Source: Halichondria panicea | Taxonomy: Eukaryota > Porifera > Demospongiae > Suberitida > Halichondriidae | DNA: 64,000 nucleotides | Assembly (NCBI RefSeq): GCF_963675165.1 | Contig: NC_087389.1 | Span: 1,646,001 to 1,710,000 of the forward strand | Direction: 5' to 3' | Shown: positions 23,137 to 35,900 of the stretch, piece by piece | Position numbering within the stretch: the stretch's first letter is position 1 | How the letters are laid out: the number at the start of each line of letters is the position of its first letter | Notes under the pieces: generated by a model | Told to the model about the DNA's origin: nothing | What the model saw: only the letters and a program-made list of their open reading frames with translations | The model's database searches: none | Program-made: the position numbers and the translations under genes

Positions 23137-23484
23137 ATGCACAATCTGAATCACATTCTACAGCTCGCAAGGTGGTATTTTCGACACAATATACCAGAAA
23201 TTGAGGTATATATATGCATCCCCTCACCCCTTTCATCAATACTTATCTACCCTAGCTTAGACCCAAAGCATGAGGGTGAATGGGGTCAACTTGTGGAAAA
23301 CACCACCCGCCGCCTAGTACGGATGCCCTACCCCCTCCCTATGCTATCACCACGTGCTATTATTAATTTTGGTGGTGATCATCATCACTGTAACCGTATA
23401 GAAAACTTGTGGCATGAGCTCAAAGAATTCCTCAGAAGAGAAATAAGACCAAGACAAGTGAAATACGCTGTAAATGTCACATGA
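23137..23484 (+). other. Possible transposase/integrase C-terminal remnant
   Basis: The 115-residue frame ends with HHHCNRIENLWHELKEFLRR. That resembles the 'RIE-x-W-x-x-L-K' ending of DDE-type transposases or integrase-core proteins, where the glutamate can be the third catalytic acid. No other catalytic part is visible. Assignment is tentative. Confidence 0.35.
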
Positions 23485-23567
23485 TATTGGTCCTTCACTC
23501 TCATTGATTGGACCAGTGTAGTTGTCCCTGCATTGTTGTCATGGTGGAATGTAATCAGGTTGATTCT

Positions 23568-24322
23568 TAGCCTCGATTCCAGGCCGCTTGAACAAGGCGG
23601 CCTGGTATACCTTGTATGCGCATGCGCGAAATAATTGACAACAATTTCATCATACAAATTGTAAAAAAACGGACAAAGTTACAAAAGGGAATAATACGTA
23701 TGACAATGTGACCACAATGGCAGCTTTCAGAGACACTATACTAATCAAAGTAGAATAATTATACTGCAGCAGTGTTGCTTCTTCTAGCTCTGTTTATCAA
23801 AGAGACAGTTCAAGAGACAGCTAGAGCTGCCAGCTAGGAAGAGTGGTAGACTTTTTAATACATCAGTAGATCTTGAGTGAATAACTTCCTGAGTGTCGAG
23901 TTAAAGCTTATTAAAAGCTTTCAGGAGTAATCATTAGCTTCTTTATCTTCAGCAATGACTTCTTGTCGAACATAACGCAAGATTTAGTAGCAGAACACTT
24001 GCCTGGTCTATATTACCACAGCCTCCTCAGGGGACCCACAGGAACACATTATGCCTTTCCTATAACATCTGTAGCCTTACAGTGTAGGGTGTCGTTAAGT
24101 AGAGACTTGGCTTGATACAATAAAGGGCGTAAGAACTCAGTCATCTTTGCACAATACTTCTATGTAACGGACTGTAAAATCAGAATACAAATAGTCTACG
24201 GTTTATTTTACTGACAGTATCCACAAATACACGGATTACCCCCTTTTTGGGGTAATGTATACACGCATGCGCATACAAGGTATACCAGGCCGCCTTATTC
24301 AAGCGGCCTGGAATCGAGGCTA
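23568..24322. mobile_element. MULE-like non-autonomous element, perfect 9-bp TSD
   Basis: TIRs of about 60 bp begin TAGCCTCGATTCCAGGCCGC and end with the complement. Within each TIR a second small hairpin (AGGCCGCTTG..AAGGCGGCCT) can form. Flanks are GTTGATTCT on both sides (23559-23567, 24323-24331). 755 bp, no coding potential. Confidence 0.88.
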
Positions 24323-24331
24323 GTTGATTCT

Positions 24332-25997
24332 ATATGTCAGGGCGAACAACACTTATAGTGGGTTGAGGAGGCTAAGTATTAAAAAATACATGCAGCTTTA
24401 TTATTTTGTAGATACTAGGAAGTATTGCTCATTCTGTTCCAGGTTTGAACGCGGAGTTGCCAGGAAAAGTCGCAAGTGTATAGCAAAAGAAGTATATCCA
24501 AAAGGATTTGACTGTTCTTTGTTCAAATTAAGAAGGACGCCTTCTCTCTATTCAGTATTGAAGCCATTCTTTGCAGCAGACTCAGTCCTATAATTTTTAC
24601 CAAGTGCTGCCGCTATATCCTTGGTTGTCAACAATGTGTTGACATGTGGTACAGTGGCGAAGAGGGACGATCGAAACAATGTCCCATGATGTCGAGCCAA
24701 CGATATATTTTGGTAGCTCATTAGCTATCATGATTATTATCCAAACTTGCGTGATTATGATTTATATGCCCATGATCTGAGTTGGACCATTATTTATCGT
24801 TCTTCTGTTCTTGTCATGCATGGCTGTTAAAGATCTGAATATGACCCGGACAGTATTATGCATTACTGGCAAGGGAATTACCCTATAAAATATAATTATC
24901 GGTGAAACACATGCATGCATGGACAACAGTATAGTCTTTACTTTATTTGTGAGCCTGTTTCTTGTGCAGATTAAAAATATTTGTATCTTAAATCGGCAGG
25001 CACTTGATTTGAGAGAAAATTGCAGCTCTTTTCCGACTAAAATATCCTAGCGCTAACTCATAAGCTGAATATCTGTTTGAATATTATTATGATGCTACGA
25101 ACGGGAACTAAAATCTTGCTGGTGATTGTAATTTCTGAGATAACACGTCCAGGGTAGCTGTTTTTGAAGGCTTCAGTGGTGTAAATTCAAGTGATGATCA
25201 AAGCGCTATTTTATTGTGGTTGTTTCAAAGAAAGCACAAATTGTACTGTGAAGAACAGGAGGAGCCGTACTGTGCAAGAAAAATGATTTATTTTATGAAG
25301 ACTATACGTATAATTATATGTTGACACGCCACCATAATCAAGTGCCAGCTCGCAATTTATAAAAGACCAGGTATAGCAATCCATTTGTGAAAGACTGGAG
25401 TTGGAACAACTACCATGGATTATAATTATATACAAAAGAGGCTAACTTTTAACTTGACTTATTCTATGATAGTCGTTATTCAAAACTAAAATGTATTTTG
25501 CATGGGGGTGCTTCCTGCCACACAATCCCAGGAATGTTTATGAGACTGTATAGAGCTAGGGCACCGGGATTTCTCCGAAGCAAGTGAATGTCAGTCACAT
25601 ACCGCAGGGCAAAAGCTGTTTTTGTTAATTAATACGCATATTAAATAATTGCCCATGTATGGGCGTGGCACTGTGGGTGGAGCACGTAGAACCAGTTGTA
25701 AGCATGGCAGCATAGAAAAAAAGATGGCAGAGAGACAAAAAAGGAGAAACACCACTCCTATGACTTATAGATTTTTAACAACAAAAGCCCGTTTCGAATA
25801 ATCGTCCATCTCGTTTAAACGCCCTCTCTACAAACGTTGCTTGCCCGGGCGATTAATGTAAATACATGTACAGTAATTACTTTCATGTACTATTTGTACT
25901 GCGGTGGCGTCTTACTTATTCATGTTCAGAGATCATGCTGCAGAGAGGTACGGCTAAAAGAAAAGCAAACGTGATAGTTATATAGGGTTAGGTTTGT
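24332..25997. other. No gene recognised
   Basis: AT-rich sequence with scattered short ORFs only. The 24324-24593 frame (CSFCSRFERGVARKSRKC) is not recognisable. No strong repeat seen. Confidence 0.5.
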
Positions 25998-26169
25998 TTG
26001 CTCGTGTCTTTGGAATCCTTACACATTGTATGTACACGTGTGTCAGTACATGCATTATGCATGCATGGCCATCATGTGTACACTGGAACTGAAATTGAGG
26101 ATGATCTCCGTGTATTTGTGTATTTGTATGACAGCCTCATGACCACCGCCAAAGAATTTCCGAGATCTG

Positions 26170-26935
26170 TCGAGAACCAACTCCTCCAGCTCCACCATGC
26201 CACACTACAACAATCAAGACATTGGTCTATACTGGCCGAGCGTCCGTCTTGTGCAGCAACAAGAGGGGTCAAACGACTGTGGCTTAGTTGCCATTGCATG
26301 GGCATACCATCTCTTGGTTATAGAGACCCTCCAAACACGCTGACACTATGATGCTCATCGCTCAGGGTGCTAGGATGAAAACATCCAAGCAAAAACTGAT
26401 GGTACTCTATCGGAGATGTGCCGTCATAATGGTTACAATTAAAAGTGGAGGCAGTCATATAGTGTCATAAAATGACCTCGAGGTAATTAAATTAAATCAT
26501 TTGCAGAGAAAAAACAGAGAAACTTGACTACAATTATATTTAATAAGAAGGCTGGTCAAGCTGCTTCCACCAGCAGTTGACCACCTCATGCATCATGCAT
26601 GAGGAAGAGCCAAATCAACATTATAAGTTTGAAGACGAAAGCATAAGCACTTGATTAATAGAGCAACTATACCACAACGTCAAGACATTGGTCTACTGGC
26701 CGAGTGTCCGTCTGTACCGCAACAAGAGGGGTCATACAAGTGTGTCTTACATGGGCATACAACCTCTTGGTTGGAGACCCGCTGACACCTGTGGTGGTCC
26801 ATCGCTCAGGGTGCTAGGACAAAGCATAAACTGATGGTACTATCAGAGTATGTGCCAGTCATAGAATGGTTATAGTTAAAGTGGAGGCAGTTATATTGGC
26901 TTTTCAGAGTCACCTCGAGACAATTAAATTATAAA
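26170..26935 (+). pseudogene. Ulp1-like (C48) protease C-terminal remnant, two tandem copies
   Basis: Copy 1 (about 26190-26470) encodes, across frames, QQQEGSNDCGLVAIAWAYHL. That is the cysteine-box (DCG) of Ulp1/SENP-like proteases as carried by several DNA transposons. Copy 2 (about 26660-26930) repeats the same 280 bp (CAAGACATTGGTCTACTGGC, GAGGGGTCATACAAGTGTGT), with the catalytic DCG region altered to YKCV. The period is about 465 bp. The upstream His/Asp part is not visible, so neither is functional. Confidence 0.6.
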
Positions 26936-27007
26936 AGTAAAATCATTTGCAAAAAAAAAATCTAATACAATTACTGCTGTCAAAGGAAAACAGGGAAACT
27001 TGACTAC

Positions 27008-27555
27008 AATCTGACTAGAAAAACATTTGCAATGTGAAAAATTGCTAGGATTGGCCAGGGGAACCACAAAAAAGCGTGGGAACAAGAAATCAGACGAGAG
27101 CATAACTCCAATCCGTTACAACGTCAATCACATGTATACTGGTAGTTTTCCCATGTTTTCCCAGCCAATATGCCACGCAATTTTTACTGGTGGAGTGATG
27201 ACCAATCCCTATATATATTTATTATAAGAATGTGGGGCACATTATCATGATGATTTGTGATGAATTGATGTTCCTAATACATGCAGTGTTGAGCACAGGT
27301 ACACACAGTCCATCCATGCGTAGTAACATGCACGGACCGTACTGGTGACTGCATGGAATGATGTGGTGGATGGAAGCTGATAGGTGGATCTGGAACACAG
27401 TCTATTATTTAATATACTATGTATTGTACATGTTCATGACGTTGTAACGGATTGGAGTTATGCTCTCGTCTGATTTCTTGTTCCCACGCTTTTTTGTGGT
27501 TCCCCTGGCCAATCCTAGCAATTTTTCACATTGCAAATGTTTTTCTAGTCGGATT
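27008..27555. repeat. Large inverted repeat, arms about 110 bp
   Basis: Left arm 27008-27126 (AATCTGACTAGAAAAACATT onwards) and right arm about 27434-27555 are reverse complements with few mismatches, around a 300-bp spacer. No clear target duplication. A fold-back transposon, or an inverted duplication next to the Ulp1-like remnant. Confidence 0.75.
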
Positions 27556-29129
27556 CCCTTTCTTTTTCAGTACAGTTTACGTATCATGACATGCATAAGT
27601 GGAACGTCAAGAGGCAGTACAAGAAGAGAAGACAGGACTAATCAGATATCTTCTCGAATATCTCTGGACTAATAATTATAGTATAATGAGTAATAATTTA
27701 TTGCTTGATAATTATGTTGAATTTGCGAATCAGTATTAAATGACAGCCATTTTAAGAGCATGATATCTAGCCAGTGCATATAGCATGCCTGTCAGAGAAA
27801 GGGAGCTAGAGCTGAACAGTGTGAAGAAAAGGAACACCTCAGGCTCTGGAAAAGCACTGCTGCACTGATTTTAGGCACACGGTTTTTTAGCCACGCCTAT
27901 CTATTATTATTGGCCACAACGTAATTGCTGAGTCATTAAAGATGGCGGAATTGTCTAGGTAAGAGAAATAGAGACTGAGAGGTCATCTGCCTCGTGGAAG
28001 CAATCGCAAATCTGAAGAAGCGCTTTGTAATCCAGGTTGTAGTCGTTTGGAAACCCTGTACAGAATGTCCTGGAGATGGCTGTACTTGGAGTAAATGCTG
28101 GGCAAGAAACTTACTTACTTACTTACTCACTTACTTACTTACTTACTTACTTAGTCAGTCAGACAAAGAGCGGTGAAACGTCGAAATAGTGCAATTTTTA
28201 AAATGAAAATATTCATTCATTAAAATGTTTATGGATTATGAAATGAGAGATACAAAGAGAGAAAAGGCTAAATAAACTATCTGTTCAGCCAGTTTCTTGA
28301 TGTGGCCTTTCCCTGCAGAGATAGAACAGTTTGAACATGAGTCAAAATAATTGAAATATTGCTAAACACGGGCAAACCCACTGCCAATCCTATGTAAAAC
28401 CTACTGGTTTTACTAATAAAGAAAATATAAAGCGGAATCGTGATATAGAGCAACTAAAACCCTTGGCACTTGAATATGATAATCAATGTGTGTTGTCCAG
28501 ACTAAACATGGTTGTGGTAGTGGGAGTACGAGAAAAGATGGACAGAGAGTGGTATATACACACCACATACTCACACTAGTAATACCAGAGGTATATTTTG
28601 TCTTGGATTTAATTGTACATTACTCAAATTTTACACTAATGAATATGTTACTTGATCACCGTGGGTGCATGGGGGCAAGTGGAATGGAAAGCAGAAGATA
28701 AAACAGGAACCTGGTGGTCACCCGTCTTCACCACAAAGGTCGTGCTTTCAACACTTAGTGAATTTCAATATGTTTACTCTAATAAAGCGTAACCATAAAT
28801 CTTCCCAGTTTGTATAGCATAGTTTGCATTCTAGTGGCAGAATGTATCAAGCTATGAATTCCAACCTTTCAGGCGAGTTGTATCATGCCCTGACAAAAAC
28901 TTGCCTCTAAGATGTCTGAATCCAGAGGTATAATGATCAGTATGAGAGCTGAAACTATAACGTTGGTAGTCGCAAACACATGGATCAACACTCATTTGCA
29001 ATCACATGCATGCAGATCTACACAGCTATATATGCAGGACAAACGATAACGACCCAAAGCCACCATTTGCCAAAAAACTCTTTAATTAATTAAGTGACTG
29101 TATTACTGAAACTTAAGTAACTGTATAAG
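27556..29129. other. No gene recognised; contains (TTAC)n
   Basis: A tetranucleotide (ACTT)n run with one CTCA interruption at 28107-28155 is the only strong feature. Short ORFs elsewhere show no family signature. Confidence 0.55.
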
Positions 29130-29545
29130 ATGGGAAAGAATCCAGTGTTTGAGTTTCCAGATCAACCGTCCATACTGCAGTTTCTGGAGGCACAGCCCGC
29201 ACCTCTGGAAATGTTTTGTCGTCGATAACCCCTACGGTCACTTATGCCTAGCATGTTATTGGTGTGAAATATTCTCAATTAGTGTTGTGTATCAAGGCAC
29301 ACACAACAAAGAAATGCTGGACCGATGGCTTGCAGTGAGAGATTTCTTACTTCTGAACACATACAAAGTTGTTGTGAAGGAAGATATGTAAGATTATTAT
29401 TGCTGTTTTTCGTATAATTATGCTACCTAACTTTTCACAGAGAACACCAATACAGTGAAGCAACAGAACCCAGTGAAACCAAGGAGACAGCAGCAGAATC
29501 AGTCGGAAGGCAGAAGTTCGGTTCAACACAGTCCTTGAAAAGTCA
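29130..29545 (+). other. Repeat-derived ORF fragment, related to 21935-22050
   Basis: From ATG 29130 a short frame GKNPVFEFPDQPSILQFLEA stays open for 32 codons and then hits a stop at about 29226. 29410-29545 (ATGCTACCTAACTTTTCACA, then GCAGAAGTTCGGTTCAACAC) is a diverged copy of 21935-22050. Probably two copies of one degenerate mobile element. Confidence 0.45.
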
Positions 29546-32101
29546 ATTTCGAGATAATAAATATACGTACGGGAATCAACTTTCTGTCGCACACACTGGT
29601 AAACGAGGACCATCTGCACATACGAATTCGTGTGTAGTACTAATTGGTTCAACTGCATGTCAAGCGGCCTTGTATATAGTGAACCTCTCAATTATGTGAT
29701 AGCCCAGACTAAGGTCAAAATGACTCGATCTTTTCACTTCTATCTCCGAGCACACTGAGATATATCTTAAAAAGCAACTGCAGCAAGATATCAAAGGACT
29801 TCCAGGACATGGTGCATTTGCTGCATCGCACTAGATAGTAGAATACAGCACTCTTTAGACCAACTCATCTGAATTCAAACAAGATGCACACTATATCAAC
29901 AAACAATAAGGAGAGAAGGACAACACCATGCTCACCCTCTCACTATACCCAACCCCCTACAACCAAGAAACCTCACTTAAACTTCATGAGTTTAAGTGGG
30001 TTAAGTCATTTTCTGTATTGGAACCAGACCCAAAGACCAGGGGCAACAGTCCGAAGATGGACAGCAAGCAAAACCTTGACGGAAATTGCTTAGTTGAGAA
30101 AAGGGGGTGCCAGAGGGGAAAATCCTCCTTGACCTTTCATGAGATGACACCTTCAAAAAATTATCAGTATCATGTATACCACTCGGGTTGGTAATAACTT
30201 ACAAACCATGCATTCACACACACATATACAGCCTCGACAGGAAGATGTTCCCACGTCCACGTAAAACACTCTTAACTATTTTGACTTGCACTGAGCATGT
30301 ATACTGTTCAGGCAATGTTTGTTTTTTAAACTTGAGTATTGTAGATGGATATCTATAGGGCCTGTAGGTAAGACTCTTTCCTTGATTCAATTCTGTAAAA
30401 ACTGAGAGTGGCATTTTGTTTTATGGCCTAGCTGATGCTGTAGGAGGCGAGTCTCCTGATGCGATTCTATTTCTGGTTGGGGATGGGGAACGTACGGGAA
30501 GCCTCATCCTAGGGTTGGGGTTTGTCTTCTTCTGTTGCGTTCCAACAAAAAATAATAGTGAGAAACCACACTCCAAAAACTCTACTACATTTTAAACATG
30601 ACTTAAACTAAAAATTGATAGCCAGTTCTGCTTGCAAAAACCCCGGCATTCACTAGCCTGTTAGACAGTAAGGGTTGTGAGCTAAAGGTTAAAACCATAA
30701 GTTTAGTAATAATTTATATTCCATAGGATATATTTTGCAGACATAATTTTATTGTACAGACACTGGTGCTGAGAATATGCGAAGGAACAACTTAAGAACT
30801 TTCATCTGTGTATTCTTATTCTCAACCGATTATTCATTATCCTTGTTGCAGCTGATGATTTATCAGATTTGATCGGCAGTATAATTAATTTGTCATGCAT
30901 GCAAATTTCTCTTTCACTAATGCCCAAGTATTCGTTCGGCTAGCATCCGTTGCTCCAATTATCCTCTGCAGTAATATAACCATAATCAATGATCTCTGCA
31001 CAAAGTTTTACAAAATTAATTAAGACGGCTCCAATTTTCTCTGTTGTGAACAGTCGACTGCCATTCCGCTACTTTTGTGCTGTTCTAGAGGAAATTGCTG
31101 TGCCATTTAAAAGTGCTATCGTACAACGAGGCATGCATGCTGTATTTTATCGTTGAATTGTCACCAGCCAGCTTAGATCACATTCTGGTTGAGTTAACCA
31201 ACTCCGAAGAGAAAGTGAAAGTAGTGGTGCCAGGCCGGCTGTGCCAGGTTTCCTGAGTGGACCTGCATATTTTGTGCAAATTCTGTATGTGTATTATATT
31301 AAAAGTAAAATAAAAAGTAAAAGTAAGAATTTAGTCAGTCATAAAAACTTGTCCAAACACCAAGTCAATGATTTTGAATTTCATGTTGCATGCAATGTAC
31401 TTGTACGTATACTCATAGTACAGTAGAGCTGTGACTAGAGTTTTGATGATCCAAATTTTAACGATTTCTGATTTCTGAAAGCTTAGAAGGAGCCTGTTGA
31501 TCTTTACCACTTTGACGGACGTAAAAGAAAAACTGGAACCCAGAGAAAAGAGAAAATTCATCGAAAATAGTCATGTATCAACATGCACTTAGTCCACACG
31601 TATCTACAAATCATGATGTCCATGCAGGAACGCACGCACCCCTGCATGATATTGATATTTCGGGCTACGAGCATGCATGCAAGGGGGGTCTAACGAAAAT
31701 CTGACTGTATACAACCATATAATTCCACTTCTATTCAAGTGCAGAAATCGATCGCTTTGAATCCTGCATGTGAGGGGTAATTGCAGAAGAAAAGCCTCGC
31801 TCTAAACAAAGGTAATGAATTTAATTGCATTATCCATTTACATGAAATTGTTAGATGTCATCATCCCTCAAAACTGAGGTAATGAAAATTAAGAGCAATG
31901 AGCCGGCCATGATGATGCATTGAGTCTCCAAAATTATACTGGGAGAAAACTGTACAAGTGCACATGGAAATTTGCACATAGTGATTCGTGTTGTGAGAAC
32001 TTGTCCTCTGCGAATGTTAATCTTTCACTGAGGCTGCCTATTACACTTTCGACATTTAAGGTTAATTATCCTGTCCTGCTGTTTATATACAGCGCTATAT
32101 T
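29546..32101. other. No gene recognised
   Basis: AT-rich, short frames only. A 21-bp imperfect hairpin around CTTAAACTTCATGAGTTTAAG sits near 29975. Nothing else supportable. Confidence 0.5.
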
Positions 32102-32480
32102 GGGCATACAAGACAACCAGAAGATTCCTCCTAGAGCAAGTAGTGTGTGGACCTATATTGGGCATACAAGACAACCAGAAGATTCCTCCAATAATAGTTA
32201 GTGTGTGGACCTATATATTGGGCATACAAGACAACCAGAAGATTCCTCCAATAATAGTTAGAACAAGTAGTGTGTGGACCTATATTGGGCATACAAGACA
32301 ACCAGAAGATTCCTCCAATAATAGTTAGAACAAGTAGTGTGTGGACCTATATTGGGCATACAAGACAACCAGAAGATTCCTCCAATAATAGTTAAGAGCA
32401 AGTAGTGTGTGGACCTATATTGGGCATACAAGACAACCAGAAGATTCCTCCAATAATAGTTAGAGCAAGTATAGTGTGTG
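32102..32480. repeat. Minisatellite, six units of 58-68 bp
   Basis: The unit core GGGCATACAAGACAACCAGA starts at 32102, 32160, 32220, 32287, 32354 and 32422. The later units are 67-68 bp and nearly identical, which suggests recent expansion. The spacers are not unique and the repeats are not palindromic, so this is not a CRISPR. Confidence 0.92.
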
Positions 32481-32530
32481 GACAGCCAATAACAGCTGCA
32501 TCTCTATAATAATATAAACCAACAATATTA

Positions 32531-33310
32531 TTACCCGAGGCGCGTGGGCGGCCACGGGTATAGTAGTCTGTTGGTTTGTTTGTTTGTTTGTTTGTTTGTC
32601 TGTTTGTCACGAGTATATCTACTCACTTGGATGCCATAGCGCTGCGTTTGCAGCATAGGTAGCCTTCACAGAACAATATCTTGATTTAAATAGTGGCAGA
32701 TTTTGATGTTAAAGCTTCTTTGTCGAGCAAAAGCTAAGAAGCTTGAATAAGCTTGTGACTAGGTCTGCTTACCTGGATGTTCTAGCACTGCGTTTACAGC
32801 ATGAGTAGCCTCCACACAACAAGTTAGTACTTTTGATAGTGGCAGCTTTCGGTGTTAAAGCTCCTTTGTCTAATAAAAGCGAGCAAAATGTAGCTTGAAC
32901 AGAACTTGCACATGTGTTACTCATAACTGAAGTGATCCTGTACCAAGAACGATGGAACAGGGTCACTAAAGTAGAAAGCTGTATATACCAGGATCACTAA
33001 AGTAGAAGGGTCACTAAAGTAGAAGCTTGAATTATAGCTCCTGCTGCTGACTGGGATCCTACTCCATGCAGAACCTGGAGCCATACTTCTCTGAGACTCC
33101 AGGCTTCTTTACTGTGATCCTAATCCACAGTGCATATATCTATAGTACTCAAATGTTTCAGCATGCCTCCAGTCTGGTTTAGTTTTATTGCTCCTGAGTT
33201 GCTGTACAAGTCATACATGATAACAACATCACTACATGCACTGCATTATATTTCTGGTTTCTTTATAATCATGTCACCAGCCGAGGGTTTGCACTTTAGT
33301 GCTCTAGTTA
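32531..33310 (+). repeat. Dispersed repeat A, copy 4, with internal duplication
   Basis: Same order of motifs as 11917-12320: CCCGAGGCGCGTGGGCGGCC, (GTTT)n, TTTTGATGTTAAAGCTTC. A second GTTAAAGCTCCTTTGTCTAA block lies at about 32850-32880. The 33095-33310 piece is shared with 11960-12170. Confidence 0.75.
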
Positions 33311-34576
33311 TTTTAAGGCTCCTCTCAGATTGACTGTGGAATTCAATTGTAATCAACATATATACTACAAAGCAAACTATATTACCTCTTCTGGAGCGAA
33401 AGCAAAACATGGCAAGAGGCATTAACAGCGCAGCTTGCAGCACTCATTTGTACATGTGCACAAACGTTTACAGTTTCCTCAGGAAATGAACTCTGGTATT
33501 TTCAGGCAGCGGTGGGGAGATTTCTTCTGGGGGTGAGCCCACTCCGATCCTTCCCTCAAAACTAGTATCTAAGGATGAGTCCCTGTTACTACCATGCATG
33601 GCCTCCCAAACAGTATTCCAAGCATTAGGACGCTGCAGTGGTACTAGCAAATTACACGACGTCATACAACTGATGACACGCTGACCAACAAACAAGGTCA
33701 CCATAATTATAATTACAATCGCATGATTATAATTATTATACAATGTGTATAATAGCAATTCATTATAGTCTAAAACAAGTAGCTGTTAAACAACTTATCA
33801 CGCTCTCCTGTCTTATGTAGGCACTGTTGCTGCCCTAACAACTGACACTGCATGCGAACAGACCAATTCTGAGACTCAGAGTGGTAAGATTGATCAGTGT
33901 GCTTAAAAGAGCTTTAAATGTCATTCTGACACAGCCTGGTTCAAGATTCTACCTGCATAGTGCTTCTCCTGCATGATTTATAAGAGCAGTCAGGTGTTTC
34001 CTAAGTGGGCCTGCTGTGTATAAAAGATATAATTTATATTGTATGGGACTAAAACGACAGAAAATAAAGTATTTTTTTTTATACGTGTGCATAGATTTGT
34101 TTACCCGAGGGCAGTTCTATGTATTCCCTGCACGAGGGCGCATTCTAGATTTATGATTGGTTTTCTGAAAATGTCGAGAGACGACACAAACTGCTGTAAC
34201 AGTGGGTATTACCTTGTCTGTGATCTGTTCTACCCTATAGCACCCCTTCAACAAATCCATTGCAGACTTTATTTCGATATTAAGCGATTGCCGTACATCT
34301 CAAAAAAGCAAGAGGTCAATTGAAACTGCCACTTGTAGCCAAGGTGTTACCCAAGCAATAATTATACATTCTTATACTAGACAGTTGATTATAGACAAGG
34401 AAGGTTTGCACTGGATCCTTTTCCAGAAAGTTGTTGCCCTTGGCCATTGTCTGAGGGATCATTTCTGTTTTCCAGCTCTTCTGTAGGAGATATTTCGTCC
34501 GATAATTGACTGGCTCTAATTAAATACTCGTAAACTTTAACTATATATAAGAAACTTTAATCGAGGTTGCGGTGCT
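33311..34576. other. No gene recognised
   Basis: Only short frames. The 34039-34323 frame is unfamiliar. No significant repeats seen. Confidence 0.5.
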
Positions 34577-34619
34577 TTGTGTATACGTCTCTTTTTCACC
34601 ATATCCCGATTAATTATTT

Positions 34620-35900
34620 CCTCAGGAAGACCAGAGGAGAGACGGAGAAAGGAAGGAGACTTCGTTTTCCCTGTGGAATGGAAAGGGAACAGAGTCACTC
34701 TACCCACAATATACGCTCGTAACAAGATCTGCTTATACTACCAATTTTGCTGTTGTAGTCACAAAGATATCCGTAAGTGTATTAACTCATATATGCTGCC
34801 TCGATTAGCAGGATTTTTTTTATTATTTCCTCAGGAAAACCAGAGGAGAGACGGAGAAAGGAAGGAGACTTCGTTTTCCCTGTGGAATGGAAAGGGAACA
34901 GAGCCACAATCTCACGCACAGCATTATTATGTCATATATATGCTTGGAAATAGCTAGAGGGCCTCGATCAGCATTAATTATTTTCTCAGGAAGACCAGAG
35001 GAGAGACAGAGAAAGGAAAGAGACTTCGTTTTCCCTGTGAAATGGAAAGGGAACAGAGCCACAATCTCATGCACAGCATCATATATGCTTGGAAATAGCT
35101 AGAGAGCCTCGATCAGCAGGATTTTTTTTATTACTTTCTGAGGAAAACCAGAGGAGAGACAGAGAAAGGAAAGTTTTCCCTGTGAAATGGAAAGGGAACA
35201 TAGCCACAATCTCATGCACAGCATTATTATGTCATATATATGCTTGGAAATAGCTAGAGAGCCTCGATCAGCAGGATTTTTTATTATTATTTTCTTAGGA
35301 AGACCAGAGGAGAGACAGAGAAAGGAAAGATACTTCGTTTTCCCTGTGAAATGGAAAGGGAACATAGCCACAATCTCATGCACAGTATTATAATATGTCA
35401 TATAATTATGCTTGGAAATAGCTAGAGAGCCTCGATCAGCAGGATTTTTTCTCAGGAAGACCAGAGGAGAGACAGAGAAAGGAAAGAGACTTTGTTTTCC
35501 CTGCATGTGAAATGGAAAGGGAACATAGCCACAATCTCATGCACAGTATTATAATATGTCATATATGCTTGGAAATAGCTAGAGGGCCTCGATCAGCAAC
35601 ACTGAGGTGCGTATACACAACAAAAATAGGATGTAAAATAGTCTATAGAATTCTACCTGAAACTAGCAAGTGTAGATCTAATATATGATGGACAGAATCA
35701 CGGCTCCTGAATTAAAGCAGTTCATAGTTTCAGGAAAACCAGAGGAGAGACAGAGAAAGGAAGGAGACTTCATTTTCTCTGTGGAATGGATTGGGACCAG
35801 AGCCACCGTAGAATCTCATGCACAGCATTATAATTATTATGTCATATATGCTTGGAAATAGCTAGAGGGCCTCGATCAGCAACACTGAGGTGCGTACACA
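34620..35900 (+). repeat. Tandem array of an exon-like about 155-bp unit, seven copies
   Basis: CCAGAGGAGAGAC occurs at 34631, 34840, 34995, 35149, 35304, 35461 and 35739; four consecutive intervals are 154-157 bp. Most units begin with an acceptor-like TTTCCTCAG or TTTCTTAG and a GA-rich block, then TTCGTTTTCCCTGTGGAATG. They end with CTTGGAAATAGCTAGAGGGC and CCTCGATCAGCA. In the first unit the frame reads GDFVFPVEWKGNRVTLPT. Most later units still code a similar FVFPV.WKGN peptide. Confidence 0.88.
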
